11,725 nucleotides of DNA from Spirochaetales bacterium (GTDB lineage Bacteria; Spirochaetota; Spirochaetia; DTKZ01). The DNA lies in NCBI GenBank assembly GCA_031266855.1, contig JAISAF010000216.1:1-11725 (forward strand). Direction: 5' to 3'. Of the stretch, positions 1 to 6,189 are shown piece by piece (position 1 is the stretch's first letter; the number at the start of each line of letters is the position of its first letter). The translations under genes and the position numbers were made by a program. The notes beneath the pieces are model-generated. The model did not search any database. It worked only from the letters and a program-made list of their open reading frames with translations, and was not told the origin of the DNA.

Positions 1-219
1 TTTAGGGCCATATTGCACATAACGTTTCGGCTGTTTACGATGTTTTGACGGCTCAGGAGGAGGGCTTTGCGCAGCAAAGACCGGGGCTGGCAAAATGTGG
101 CGGAGGTTTGCCGCGGGAATGGAGCGAAGCGGAATGACATAGCCGTTGTGGAGGCCGCGCCGCCTACTGGCGGCGAAGCGTAAACAGACCTGCTATGCGC
201 GGTTTTTTCTACTTTTATT
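1..219. other. Non-coding, hairpin-containing segment 3' of the acetyltransferase gene
   Basis: I see no convincing gene here. It contains small hairpins (stem CTTTGC at 65-70 with 74-79; stem GCCGCC at 159-164 with 169-174). It is bounded by imperfect inverted repeats: CTGTTTACG at 31-39 is the exact complement of 179-187, and outside these GCACATAAC (15-23) pairs with 192-200 at 7 of 9 positions. It is richer in GC than the gene that ends at 220. Seen from the minus strand it lies directly downstream of the acetyltransferase stop codon, where an integron-type cassette would carry its recombination site; that reading is inference only. Confidence 0.5.
10..23. repeat. 14-bp direct repeat, left copy
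   Basis: ATATTGCACATAAC occurs here and again, in the same orientation, at 1105-1118. The two copies bracket the AT-rich acetyltransferase gene together with its promoter and its downstream hairpin region. Such a bracket could mark the ends of an inserted segment. It could also be two copies of a dispersed repeat end. Confidence 0.6.
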
Positions 220-1038
220 TTATCTATTCTTGATTTCTATTATTTTTGATTCGCCTTTACTTTTATCTCCATTTGTCCATTCCCATTTTTCCCCTAATTC
301 TATTCGTCCGCCTTCCAGTAATATCGGTGTCGAATTGCATTTCCCGGTCCGTGTTTTATTTTCATTGTTTATATGTTCATAATTAAATTCCAATTCCCCG
401 GTTTCATTAACTGTTCCTACCAAAAATCCCTTTTTTATTATTCCGCCATAATATTCCGCCCATATTATTTCTTTATTTTGATGGTAATAAAAGAACGTTC
501 TCCCGTCAATTTCACCATTTTCGCTATTTTCAATACTTGTGAATATTTTATTGTCATAATTTATCTTAAAATTTTCACCACAAATGTTTTTTGTCATTTC
601 AATATAGCATAAGTAATTACCATTGAATAAATCTATTGTCTTATAATTTTTATATACATACTTATTCTTTTTATAAAATTCAACGGCTCCTAATGACGAA
701 TCCAGTATTATTTCATCATATTTGTTTATATCTATATTCTTTTCAAGTTCTATTAATAATTTTTTTCCATAACCATTATCCTGATATTCTGGTAATATGA
801 AAAATCTTTTAATTTCATTGTTATATAGTGTTCCTGTTCCAATCAATTTATTATTTTCAAACAAAACCAGTGTATATTCATGAGGTAATTGTTTTTTCAT
901 ATTTTCTTTTGAGTGATGTTTATGAAAGAAATCAACAGCCGTTCCTGGATAATATTTGGGATAAATTTCTTCTATTGTTTTATGAACAATATCAAAAACG
1001 CCATTGAAATATTCATTACCATAAATTTTTATTTCCAT
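220..1038 (-). CDS. GNAT-family N-acetyltransferase fused to a C-terminal N-acetylglutamate-synthase-like small domain
   Basis: A 272-residue cytoplasmic protein. Residues 1 to about 150 form a GNAT acetyl-CoA-dependent acyltransferase domain: the acetyl-CoA loop is seen as QDNGYG (86-91) after the strand FFILPEY, and the motif-B-like segment with AVEFYKKNKY lies around 118-127. Residues from about 158 to 270 resemble a family of short proteins (about 105 residues) often labelled n-acetylglutamate synthase in Firmicutes; recognisable pieces are WAEYYGG (193-199), KGFLVG, TGKCNSTP and EKWEWTNGDKS. That label for the short family is itself doubtful, so the acyl acceptor is unknown. The ATG at 1038 is preceded by a good Shine-Dalgarno AGGAGG (1043-1048). 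The gene is far more AT-rich than everything around it and rich in Asn, Lys and Ile, which suggests transfer from a low-GC donor. It stands alone, with a promoter of its own. Confidence 0.88.
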   Translation of the reverse strand: MEIKIYGNEYFNGVFDIVHKTIEEIYPKYYPGTAVDFFHKHHSKENMKKQLPHEYTLVLFENNKLIGTGTLYNNEIKRFFILPEYQDNGYGKKLLIELEKNIDINKYDEIILDSSLGAVEFYKKNKYVYKNYKTIDLFNGNYLCYIEMTKNICGENFKINYDNKIFTSIENSENGEIDGRTFFYYHQNKEIIWAEYYGGIIKKGFLVGTVNETGELEFNYEHINNENKTRTGKCNSTPILLEGGRIELGEKWEWTNGDKSKGESKIIEIKNR

Positions 1039-1059
1039 ATATCCTCCTGAAATTTATTT

Positions 1060-1088
1060 ATACTAATATTTTTAAAAACTATTGTCAA
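1060..1088 (-). promoter_or_regulatory. Sigma70-type promoter of the acetyltransferase gene
   Basis: On the minus strand a perfect -35 TTGACA (1083-1088) is followed after 17 bases by TAGTAT (1060-1065), a 4 of 6 match to the -10 consensus. The start codon at 1038 is about 20 bases further on with an AGGAGG in between, so the geometry fits a short leader. Confidence 0.6.
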
Positions 1089-1104
1089 GATTCTCAAAAA
1101 AAAA

Positions 1105-1118
1105 ATATTGCACATAAC
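1105..1118. repeat. 14-bp direct repeat, right copy
   Basis: Identical to 10-23 and in the same orientation. It sits 17 bases upstream of the -35 box of the acetyltransferase promoter, next to an A-rich run (1096-1105). Confidence 0.6.
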
Positions 1119-1152
1119 TGCCTGTCTGTGTATTACATTTATTCTGCCGCAT

Positions 1153-1290
1153 GGCAGCCGGTAGTGATAGAGACGTGCATAGCGCGTTACGCGCTGTGCA
1201 CGGTGACAATCCCCGCGATTTTGCTCCAGCAAATTCGCGGGGGACTTGCTGGTCGCGCGCCTGTGTATGCTTCGCATACACAGGCGCGCG
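1153..1290. repeat. Hairpin mosaic with three consecutive stems
   Basis: Three hairpins follow one another, separated by short linkers. The first (1175-1201) pairs 12 bases with one wobble around the loop TTA. The second (1211-1242) pairs CCCCGCGA-type arms of 15 bases with one mismatch around CC. The third is a perfect 17-bp stem, 1254-1270 with 1274-1290, around TTC. The part from GGCAGCCGGT (1153) through the first hairpin recurs in inverted orientation at 4999-5047, and GCCGCTGGGCGGCG just downstream (1295-1308) recurs inverted at 5046-5059. No gene is supported here. Confidence 0.75.
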
Positions 1291-1305
1291 GTTTGCCGCT
1301 GGGCG

Positions 1306-1431
1306 GCGCAAGGGATTGTAGCGGAAAGCCCACAGGAAGCGCAGGGGCGCTTCCGAGGACTTGGAGCGGAAAGCCCGGTTTTTTTGTTTCACGCGCCTCC
1401 GCGCGTGAAACAAAAAAAATGCGTCCATAAT
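1306..1431. repeat. Interspersed two-hairpin repeat, copy A
   Basis: Fixed modules are AAGGGATTG, then AGCGGAAAGCCC twice, with CGAGGACTTGGAG between. Hairpin one (GGAAGCGC 1335-1342 with 1347-1354, loop AGGG) lies between the two AGCGGAAAGCCC copies. Hairpin two is an 18-bp stem (1379-1396 with 1401-1418), a T-run and GTTTCACGCGC pairing with its complement. Copies B (4546-4660, inverted), C (9734-9841) and the shortened D (6130-6176, inverted) share the linkers; A and B differ in both stems. It ends just beyond the 3' end of the minus-strand gene that stops at 1481. Confidence 0.85.
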
Positions 1432-1480
1432 CAATCTACAGGGATAATTCGGTGTAATTTTTTCGTAAGTCCGGCAGGGT

Positions 1481-1957
1481 TTACAAGCCGGCTGGTTCGA
1501 GCTTGATCCAGTCCTCAAACGTGGTTCGCCATTCGACGCTTTCCCACCAGAACGGGCTGCGGGCGGTTTTCATCTCCATAACAACAAGCCGCAGGGTTTT
1601 TACGGTATAGGTTGGCGGGGGCGGAATATTTTCCGGCGGGCCGGGCGCGGTTTCACAGTCGGCAAGGTAAAATCCCGCACCGCTCAAAGGCCGCGCCTGC
1701 GCGCAAAGGATACCGCCAAGCCTGAAACAGCCTTCAAAGGAAAAGCGCTTCCATCCCCGTTTTTTGATGGCTTTCAGAAGTTCCGTCTGCGGCGTGGCCC
1801 ACGCGCAGAAAAGCGGCAGTACGGGAGGCAGGGCCAGGGCGGAAGGGCAGTGAAATTTCTCAAAAATAAAACTCTGAATATCGCTCAGATCCTTCTCCGC
1901 GGTTGGGGCCAGGGCCAGGGCCGTTAAAAAAAAATTGTTCACACTATTATCGTTCAC
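1481..1957 (-). CDS. Hypothetical protein, about 158 residues
   Basis: I do not recognise a family with confidence. The frame is open, has codon use like its GC-rich neighbours, and encodes a soluble protein with LALAPTAEKDL near the start, a proline-rich middle (residues about 110-117) and a tryptophan-rich end (FWWESVEWRTTFEDW). Size and the order of the early strands recall 2H phosphoesterase or RNA-ligase-like folds, but the two His-x-Thr/Ser motifs are not present, so this would at best be a degenerate relative. The start is uncertain: GTG at 1957 lies in a 15-bp tandem duplication, which supplies a second in-frame GTG at 1942, and no Shine-Dalgarno is evident before either. A run of nine A (T on the coding strand, 1926-1934) follows the start. 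It diverges from the gene at 2028. Confidence 0.65.
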   Translation of the reverse strand: MNDNSVNNFFLTALALAPTAEKDLSDIQSFIFEKFHCPSALALPPVLPLFCAWATPQTELLKAIKKRGWKRFSFEGCFRLGGILCAQARPLSGAGFYLADCETAPGPPENIPPPPTYTVKTLRLVVMEMKTARSPFWWESVEWRTTFEDWIKLEPAGL

Positions 1958-1966
1958 ACTATTATC
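1937..1966. repeat. 15-bp perfect tandem duplication at a gene start
   Basis: GTTCACACTATTATC is present twice in direct succession (1937-1951, 1952-1966). It overlaps the beginning of the minus-strand hypothetical gene and duplicates its GTG start codon in frame, since 15 is a multiple of three. Confidence 0.9.
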
Positions 1967-1970
1967 ATAA

Positions 1971-1989
1971 AAGGATTACACCAATCCTT
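1971..1989. other. Small hairpin between divergent genes
   Basis: AAGGATT (1971-1977) pairs with AATCCTT (1983-1989) around a 5-base loop. As DNA it is a dyad midway between two divergent starts and could be an operator; nothing else supports this. Confidence 0.4.
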
Positions 1990-1992
1990 CAA

Positions 1993-2027
1993 TTGTGTTA
2001 TAATGAGTTCTGTGTTATAATAAGTTC
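1993..2027 (+). promoter_or_regulatory. Duplicated promoter region before the two-gene unit
   Basis: A 17-bp unit, TGTGTTATAATGAGTTC, is repeated in tandem with one mismatch (1994-2010 and 2011-2027). Each copy carries a perfect -10 TATAAT (1999-2004 and 2016-2021). For the second, TTGTGT at 1993-1998 is a partial -35 at a 17-base spacing. Initiation from the second -10 would fall at or beside the ATG at 2028, giving a nearly leaderless message; initiation from the first gives about 17 bases of leader. No Shine-Dalgarno is seen. Confidence 0.5.
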
Positions 2028-2786
2028 ATGAATGGAAAATCAAAACTCATAGCGGAAAATATTACTGCCATAATTAAGAAGTGGCCCTCTGTGGACAGTA
2101 TCCTTATGGAAAACCTCATGGCGGAAGATGTTTATGATCCGTATTATTTTCTCAGCCTCGATGTGTATTACTCCGGTTCTATTCCCCCGCCAGAGGAACG
2201 GAAGAAGGCTCTCTGTTTCGGGAAGATTTTTGAAACTTCCCAGGTAAAAGGAAAAGACCGCCTCATCGTGGACGAAGTGCCTGTGCGCATCGAATATAAA
2301 ACCACCGGACGCATTACCGATATTATCGAAAGGAATGACCCCACCTTCATGCGCGGGGGCACGTATGTTTTATACCGGATCATCAATTCCAATATCTGCT
2401 ACGACCACAGCGGCTGGATACTGAAAATCAGGAAAGAGCTGCAAAACATGCCGCAGCCTTTCTGGGACAGGGAACGCGACATTTTTCAGGCCAGAATGGA
2501 ACACTGTCTCAGCGATCTGGGGGCGGCCTCCATGCGTAAGGACGAGCTTTTTTTTCATATATCCATCGCGAATTTCTTTCAAAGCATCTGTTCCATGCTT
2601 TTCGCCATAAACAAACGCTTCGAGCCTTCCTTCCGCTTTTTCTCCGACCAGGTAAAGACGCTCCCCGTTTTGCCGGAATCCTTTACCACTCTCTTTGACA
2701 GCCTGCTCCGAAACGATTCGGATTTTTCGTATGCCCAGAAGTATGAAATCGCGGAACTTCTGACGAAAAATATTCTGAGCCTGTAA
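2028..2786 (+). CDS. Conserved hypothetical protein, nucleotidyltransferase-fold-like (DUF4037-type)
   Basis: A 252-residue soluble protein. An N-terminal alpha/beta part is followed by a helical part, as in minimal nucleotidyltransferases of the DUF4037 kind: SLDVYYSG (43-50) sits where a metal-binding D-x-D is expected, VRIEY (86-90) could give the third carboxylate, and GGTYVLYRIINSNICYDHSG (110-129) followed by ILKIRKEL resembles the strand and helix that close that domain. The later AINKRFEPS resembles their helical substrate domain. The second acidic residue of the D-x-D pair is a Tyr here, so catalysis is doubtful. This assignment is by eye and weak; the gene itself is solid. The stop codon TAA shares its last A with the ATG of the next gene, so the two are probably translationally coupled. 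Confidence 0.7.
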   Translation: MNGKSKLIAENITAIIKKWPSVDSILMENLMAEDVYDPYYFLSLDVYYSGSIPPPEERKKALCFGKIFETSQVKGKDRLIVDEVPVRIEYKTTGRITDIIERNDPTFMRGGTYVLYRIINSNICYDHSGWILKIRKELQNMPQPFWDRERDIFQARMEHCLSDLGAASMRKDELFFHISIANFFQSICSMLFAINKRFEPSFRFFSDQVKTLPVLPESFTTLFDSLLRNDSDFSYAQKYEIAELLTKNILSL

Positions 2787-4540
2787 TGGCGCGGATTGTC
2801 CTCGTATTTTCCTGGTTCTGTCTCTCGTGTTTCTACGCTTCCTGCTCCGTCAGGGTGGAAGGCTTTGCCCTGCGCGGCCCGGAAGGCGAAACCGTTTCCC
2901 TGTACCTTGACTCCGGCGAAGGCTGGAAGGAACCCGGCGAAGTTTTTCTTTCCAGGGACGGGGAAATCGTTTTCCGTTTTCAAAAACCCCTTAGCATACA
3001 GGACGGTTTCGCGTTATATCTGGGTTTCGCGGACGCCTCGAAAGGGCTGGTACTGCGCGCGCTCCGGGGGGAAAAAGGCGCTGAAGGCATCTACGCGCAG
3101 TCGCCGCTTTTCGCGGCGGTCGGCGGCGGCCTGTTTCTAAAGCTGGAACCGGGAAACTACAGTGGTTTTTCGATAGCGCGGAAAGGGACAAGGACTGGGA
3201 CTGGGCAAAGCGCCGCCGCGGAAAAACCCGCGGGGGAAGTCACAGGAAAATCCGGTGAAGGCTCCGCGGCAATCCGCGTCCTAAGCGCCGGGATCGTTCC
3301 CTACGAGCCGGTTTTCCGAATGGAGCCTTCAGGGGAAATATACGCCTCTTCCGCCATCCTGCCAGTGGAAAACGCTCTCCCCGGCGGCTGCCGCGTCCGC
3401 CTGGCCTCCACGGACAGCGGCGGCGAATACAGCCTCCGCCTAAGGCTGAAATCCGAAACCCCCTGTACGCCGCGCCTGGACCTGTATAACGGCGAACAGA
3501 CTTTCAGCGCCCGCGCCGGAACGCGGCCCGTTGCCGAAGACCTGTGGTTTCACTCCCGCTTTCTGGGCTTTACCCCGCGCGAAGCCGCGATCTCCGGCCT
3601 GGCTCCCGGCGCCGGCATCGAAATTTTCCTTGAAGAAAATCCCGCCTGGAGCGCAGCCTCCCCCTCCTTTGTTCCTGTTCCCGCCGACCTTGCCTCGGTT
3701 GCCGGCGCTTTTTCCCCCGATACCGGAAATCCCACAGGAGCTTCTCCTCCCGCCTGGCGGACGCCTGATTTTGAGGTCTTCCGCTGGAGCCTTTTTCCCG
3801 GAATACTGGTTTTTGACAGCAGGGATTATACAGTTCAGAAACGCCTTTTTCACCGGCTCGCCTTTTTTATTGAAAAAACAGGCTTCCGCGGAAAGCTCCA
3901 CCCCGACGCCCTTATCTGGAGCCGCCACGGCTGGAACGCCCATAACTACAGCGCCGCCGGCCTCGCCCTGTTTTTTGAAACCGCGCGGACAACGGATTTC
4001 CCCCTCAACACAGAAGAACGCTGGCTTGGCGACTACCTCGTTTCCCTTGGCGTACTCCAAAAAGAAAATGAAACCTTTTTGCCCGGCAGAGGCGGTATCC
4101 TGGGTATCTCACAGGAATCCAGTGCCGCGACACGCAGCCTGCTGCTCTGCCACGAAGCCTTCCACGGCGTGTACTATGAAATTCCCGAATACCGCAGCCT
4201 CGTGGAAAAAACATGGCAGGAACTCCCACAGGAACAAAAGGAATTCTGGAACACCTATTTTACCTGGATGGGCTACGATACCGCCGACCACTACCTTCTG
4301 GTCAACGAGTTTCAGGCATATCTTCTCCAGCAGCCCCTTTCCCGCATAGACACTTATTACAAAATCACGATTGCCCAAAGACTCTCCACCGGAAACCCCC
4401 GGCGCGGAACCTGGATTACCGCCCTCCTCGAAAAATACCCCGATATGTTCAGCCGACCAGCCCGCATCCTGTCCAGCTATCTTGAAACGGCCACAGGCAT
4501 CCGGGCAGGCGAGGTAGAGTCCCTGCGACCAGGCGGATAA
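2786..4540 (+). CDS. Putative lipoprotein with HExxH metallopeptidase motif
   Basis: 584 residues. The N-terminus has a short hydrophobic stretch (4-19) ending in FYASC, a relaxed spirochaete-type lipobox with Cys20 as the likely lipidated residue; residues 12 and 15 are also Cys, so the site is not certain. Beta-rich N-terminal regions (about 21-130 and 165-290) are joined by a Gly/Ala/Lys-rich linker (about 133-160). The C-terminal third carries HEAFHGVYYEIPE (from 456), a zinc-binding HExxH, and NEFQAY with Glu508 some 50 residues later, which would suit the third ligand of a gluzincin-type site. I infer an envelope-anchored metallopeptidase; the substrate is unknown and I do not recognise the family. 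Start: ATG overlapping the upstream stop by one base. The GC-rich codon use is uniform throughout. Confidence 0.85.
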   Translation: MARIVLVFSWFCLSCFYASCSVRVEGFALRGPEGETVSLYLDSGEGWKEPGEVFLSRDGEIVFRFQKPLSIQDGFALYLGFADASKGLVLRALRGEKGAEGIYAQSPLFAAVGGGLFLKLEPGNYSGFSIARKGTRTGTGQSAAAEKPAGEVTGKSGEGSAAIRVLSAGIVPYEPVFRMEPSGEIYASSAILPVENALPGGCRVRLASTDSGGEYSLRLRLKSETPCTPRLDLYNGEQTFSARAGTRPVAEDLWFHSRFLGFTPREAAISGLAPGAGIEIFLEENPAWSAASPSFVPVPADLASVAGAFSPDTGNPTGASPPAWRTPDFEVFRWSLFPGILVFDSRDYTVQKRLFHRLAFFIEKTGFRGKLHPDALIWSRHGWNAHNYSAAGLALFFETARTTDFPLNTEERWLGDYLVSLGVLQKENETFLPGRGGILGISQESSAATRSLLLCHEAFHGVYYEIPEYRSLVEKTWQELPQEQKEFWNTYFTWMGYDTADHYLLVNEFQAYLLQQPLSRIDTYYKITIAQRLSTGNPRRGTWITALLEKYPDMFSRPARILSSYLETATGIRAGEVESLRPGG

Positions 4541-4545
4541 ACACG

Positions 4546-4660
4546 ATTTTGGGCGCATTTTTTTGCCCGCCCCCGCGGGCAAAAAAACCGGGCTTTCCGC
4601 TCCAAGTCCTCGGATTTGCTCACGCAAATCCTGTGGGCTTTCCGCTGCAATCCCTTGCGC
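4546..4660. repeat. Interspersed two-hairpin repeat, copy B (inverted)
   Basis: Read on the minus strand it has the same linkers as copy A. Hairpin one is GGATTTGC (4612-4619) with 4624-4631; hairpin two is a perfect 13-bp stem (4558-4570 with 4575-4587) made of a seven-T run plus GCCCGC and its complement. It starts six bases after the lipoprotein stop codon. The T run is inside the stem and not after it, so this is not a standard intrinsic terminator in either direction. Confidence 0.85.
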
Positions 4661-4663
4661 ATC

Positions 4664-4968
4664 GGCAGCTCAAAACCAGCCCCGGAAATTGCCACGGGCA
4701 ATTTCCGGGGCGCATAATTGCTGCTTCAGCAATTATGCGCATAGAACTCAGGCGGTCGCAATTTTGAGTGGCAGCTCAGAACCAGTTCCCGGAATTGCCA
4801 CAGGCAATTCCGGGGCAGCGAATTACCAAAGGTAATTCGCTGCGCGTAACCAGGCGGTCGCAATTTTGAGCGGCAGCTCAGAATCAGTCTGCGAAATTGC
4901 CACTGGCAATTTCGCAGGCGCATAATTGCCGTGCAATTATGCGCACAGAACCCGGCGGTCGCAATTTT
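4664..4968. repeat. Three tandem copies of a two-hairpin unit of about 104 bp
   Basis: Units begin with GGCAGCTCA at 4664, 4770 and 4872 and end with GGCGGTCGCAATTTTG. Each holds two adjacent hairpins with 3-base loops: unit 1 stems 4680-4693/4697-4710 and 4711-4723/4727-4739; unit 2 stems 4788-4799/4803-4814 and 4816-4827/4831-4842; unit 3 stems 4889-4901/4905-4917 and 4918-4929/4933-4944. The outer parts of the stems differ between units but pairing is kept (CCCCGG, CCCGG, CTGCG for the first hairpin; CGCAT, CAGCG, GCGCAT for the second). Confidence 0.9.
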
Positions 4969-5153
4969 GTCGGGACAAAATTGCGTGGTTTGCCACCAAG
5001 CACAGCGCGTTACGCGCTGTGCACGTCTTTATCACCACCGGCTGCCGCCGCCCAGCGGCTAACACAAGCCATAAAAGCAGACCCGCACAATTGCCTCCGG
5101 CAATTGTGCAGCCAACCCGTCGCCCGCGAATTTGCATTCTGCAAATTCGCGGG
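4960..5153. repeat. Hairpin mosaic downstream of the tandem units
   Basis: Four further hairpins: 4960-4971/4974-4985 (12 bp, loop GG), 5000-5009/5013-5022 (10 bp, loop TTA), 5085-5095/5099-5109 (11 bp, loop TCC) and 5123-5136/5140-5153 (14 bp, loop TTC). The second hairpin with its flank up to about 5047 is the inverted counterpart of 1153-1201, and 5046-5059 is the inverted counterpart of 1295-1308. Short open frames across this area reflect the repeats and have no coding signs. Confidence 0.85.
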
Positions 5154-5223
5154 GTAAGCCCTTGTCCATCTCCTTTTTCCCGCTTATACTGACACATATT
5201 CCGGGAGTGCGCTGGCGCTCCGC

Positions 5224-5259
5224 TGTCCGGTATACGGCGGCTTGCCCGGACATTTTTTT
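5224..5259 (+). terminator. Intrinsic-terminator-like hairpin
   Basis: TGTCCGG (5224-5230) pairs with CCGGACA (5246-5252) and is followed directly by seven T (5253-5259). The loop of 15 bases is long but partly GC-rich. It would stop plus-strand transcription that runs through the hairpin mosaic before it reaches the GntR-type regulator gene. Confidence 0.5.
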
Positions 5260-5352
5260 AAAAGCCGAAAAAGACCGTATGTAACAGATTAGGCAAAACA
5301 CGGCTTTAAGCTTTTTTTGACCTCCGGGAGAATTGACCACGGACAGAATCGC

Positions 5353-6117
5353 ATGAAGAATAAAACCACGAAAAACACAGTAGCGCACTATCCGCAGCAT
5401 GAGCGCATCCAGCAGAAAACCGTTGTCGCGCAAACAATGGAAAAAATACGCGAAATCATTACCTCCGGGCTATACAAGCCGGGAGATAAAATTCCCACAG
5501 AACAGGAACTCGCCAGCCGTTTCGGAATTGGCCGTTCCTCGATACGGGAAGCAATCAAGATTTTCCAGCACCTGGGGATTCTCGAATCCCGTGTCCCAAA
5601 AGGTACCTTCCTCAGCGGGCGATCCCATATTTCCACAGAGGCCATCGCGTGGTCTATTCTTCTGGGTGACGACGACATGTGGGAAATTCTGGAACTCCGC
5701 CAAATCATTGAAGAAGCAGCCTTCCTGTCCATGATGACACGGTATGTGCGGGAGCGGGACACTTTCCAGCCCATGATACAGAAACTCGAAACCCAGGTAA
5801 AAAACATGAAAAACGCCGCGCTCGAAGGCTCAATGGATAAACTTGTCCAAGCCGATTATGACTTTCACGCGATTATCATAAAAGAAGGACGAAGCGGGCT
5901 TTTCCTAGCCATATTCAAAACCCTGCACGCCTTCCTGCGGGAAGAAATTCAAAAAACATACTACGCGATGAAAGAACTGCGCGATGTCTCCCAGGATCAT
6001 AAAGAGATTATCGACGCCATACAAACCGGCAATATGGAACAGGCCGTTACGCGCCACAGCGCGCATTTCCTAAGAATCCGCGGCCTCCTGTCGCCAGGGA
6101 CTTTGCCGAAGATTTAA
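5353..6117 (+). CDS. GntR-family transcriptional regulator, FadR/FCD subfamily
   Basis: 254 residues from the ATG at 5353 (a TTG at 5317 would add 12 residues but has no ribosome-binding site; the ATG site is also weak). Residues about 24-88 form the winged helix-turn-helix, with PGDKIPTEQELASRFGIG (43-60) and RSSIREAI (61-68), the GntR signature. Residues about 112-240 are the FCD ligand-binding domain; Asp168, His172, His216 and His238 fall where FCD proteins place their metal ligands, which typically help bind a carboxylate effector. It precedes, on the same strand, a permease, two aldolases and a TRAP system, so a local sugar-acid-responsive repressor is the natural reading. The effector is unknown. 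Confidence 0.93.
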   Translation: MKNKTTKNTVAHYPQHERIQQKTVVAQTMEKIREIITSGLYKPGDKIPTEQELASRFGIGRSSIREAIKIFQHLGILESRVPKGTFLSGRSHISTEAIAWSILLGDDDMWEILELRQIIEEAAFLSMMTRYVRERDTFQPMIQKLETQVKNMKNAALEGSMDKLVQADYDFHAIIIKEGRSGLFLAIFKTLHAFLREEIQKTYYAMKELRDVSQDHKEIIDAIQTGNMEQAVTRHSAHFLRIRGLLSPGTLPKI

Positions 6118-6129
6118 ATCGCGGCCATC

Positions 6130-6176
6130 ATGGGCGCATTTTTGGCGCTTCGCGCCCCTGGAATCCCTTGCGCTCC
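6130..6176. repeat. Interspersed repeat, shortened copy D (inverted)
   Basis: The outer modules of copies A to C are present (GGGCGCATTTTT at one end, AATCCCTTGCGCT at the other) around a single hairpin, GGCGC (6144-6148) with 6152-6156. The middle, including both AGCGGAAAGCCC modules, is missing. It lies 12 bases after the regulator stop codon. Confidence 0.7.
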
Positions 6177-6189
6177 ACGGGCTCAGCGA

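Noticed and set aside
1072..1518. Minus-strand frame of about 148 codons through the left hairpin mosaic
   Set aside because: It consists of repeat and hairpin sequence, overlaps the end of the 1481-1957 gene and carries no recognisable domain.
3440..4060. Long minus-strand open frame of about 206 codons inside the lipoprotein gene
   Set aside because: It is a shadow of a GC-rich gene; the plus-strand frame has the signal sequence, the HExxH motif and coupling to the gene before it.
4558..4587. Intrinsic terminator after the lipoprotein gene
   Set aside because: The T run is part of the stem, and the hairpin is followed by A on either strand, so the usual U-tail is missing; it is better described as part of the repeat.
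4546..4968. CRISPR-like array
   Set aside because: The repeating part is about 104 bp, palindromic inside, with no unique spacers of uniform length and no cas genes nearby.
4549..5192. Several open frames of 65-90 codons on both strands across the hairpin array
   Set aside because: They are translations of the repeats themselves, start without ribosome-binding sites, and overlap one another in all frames.
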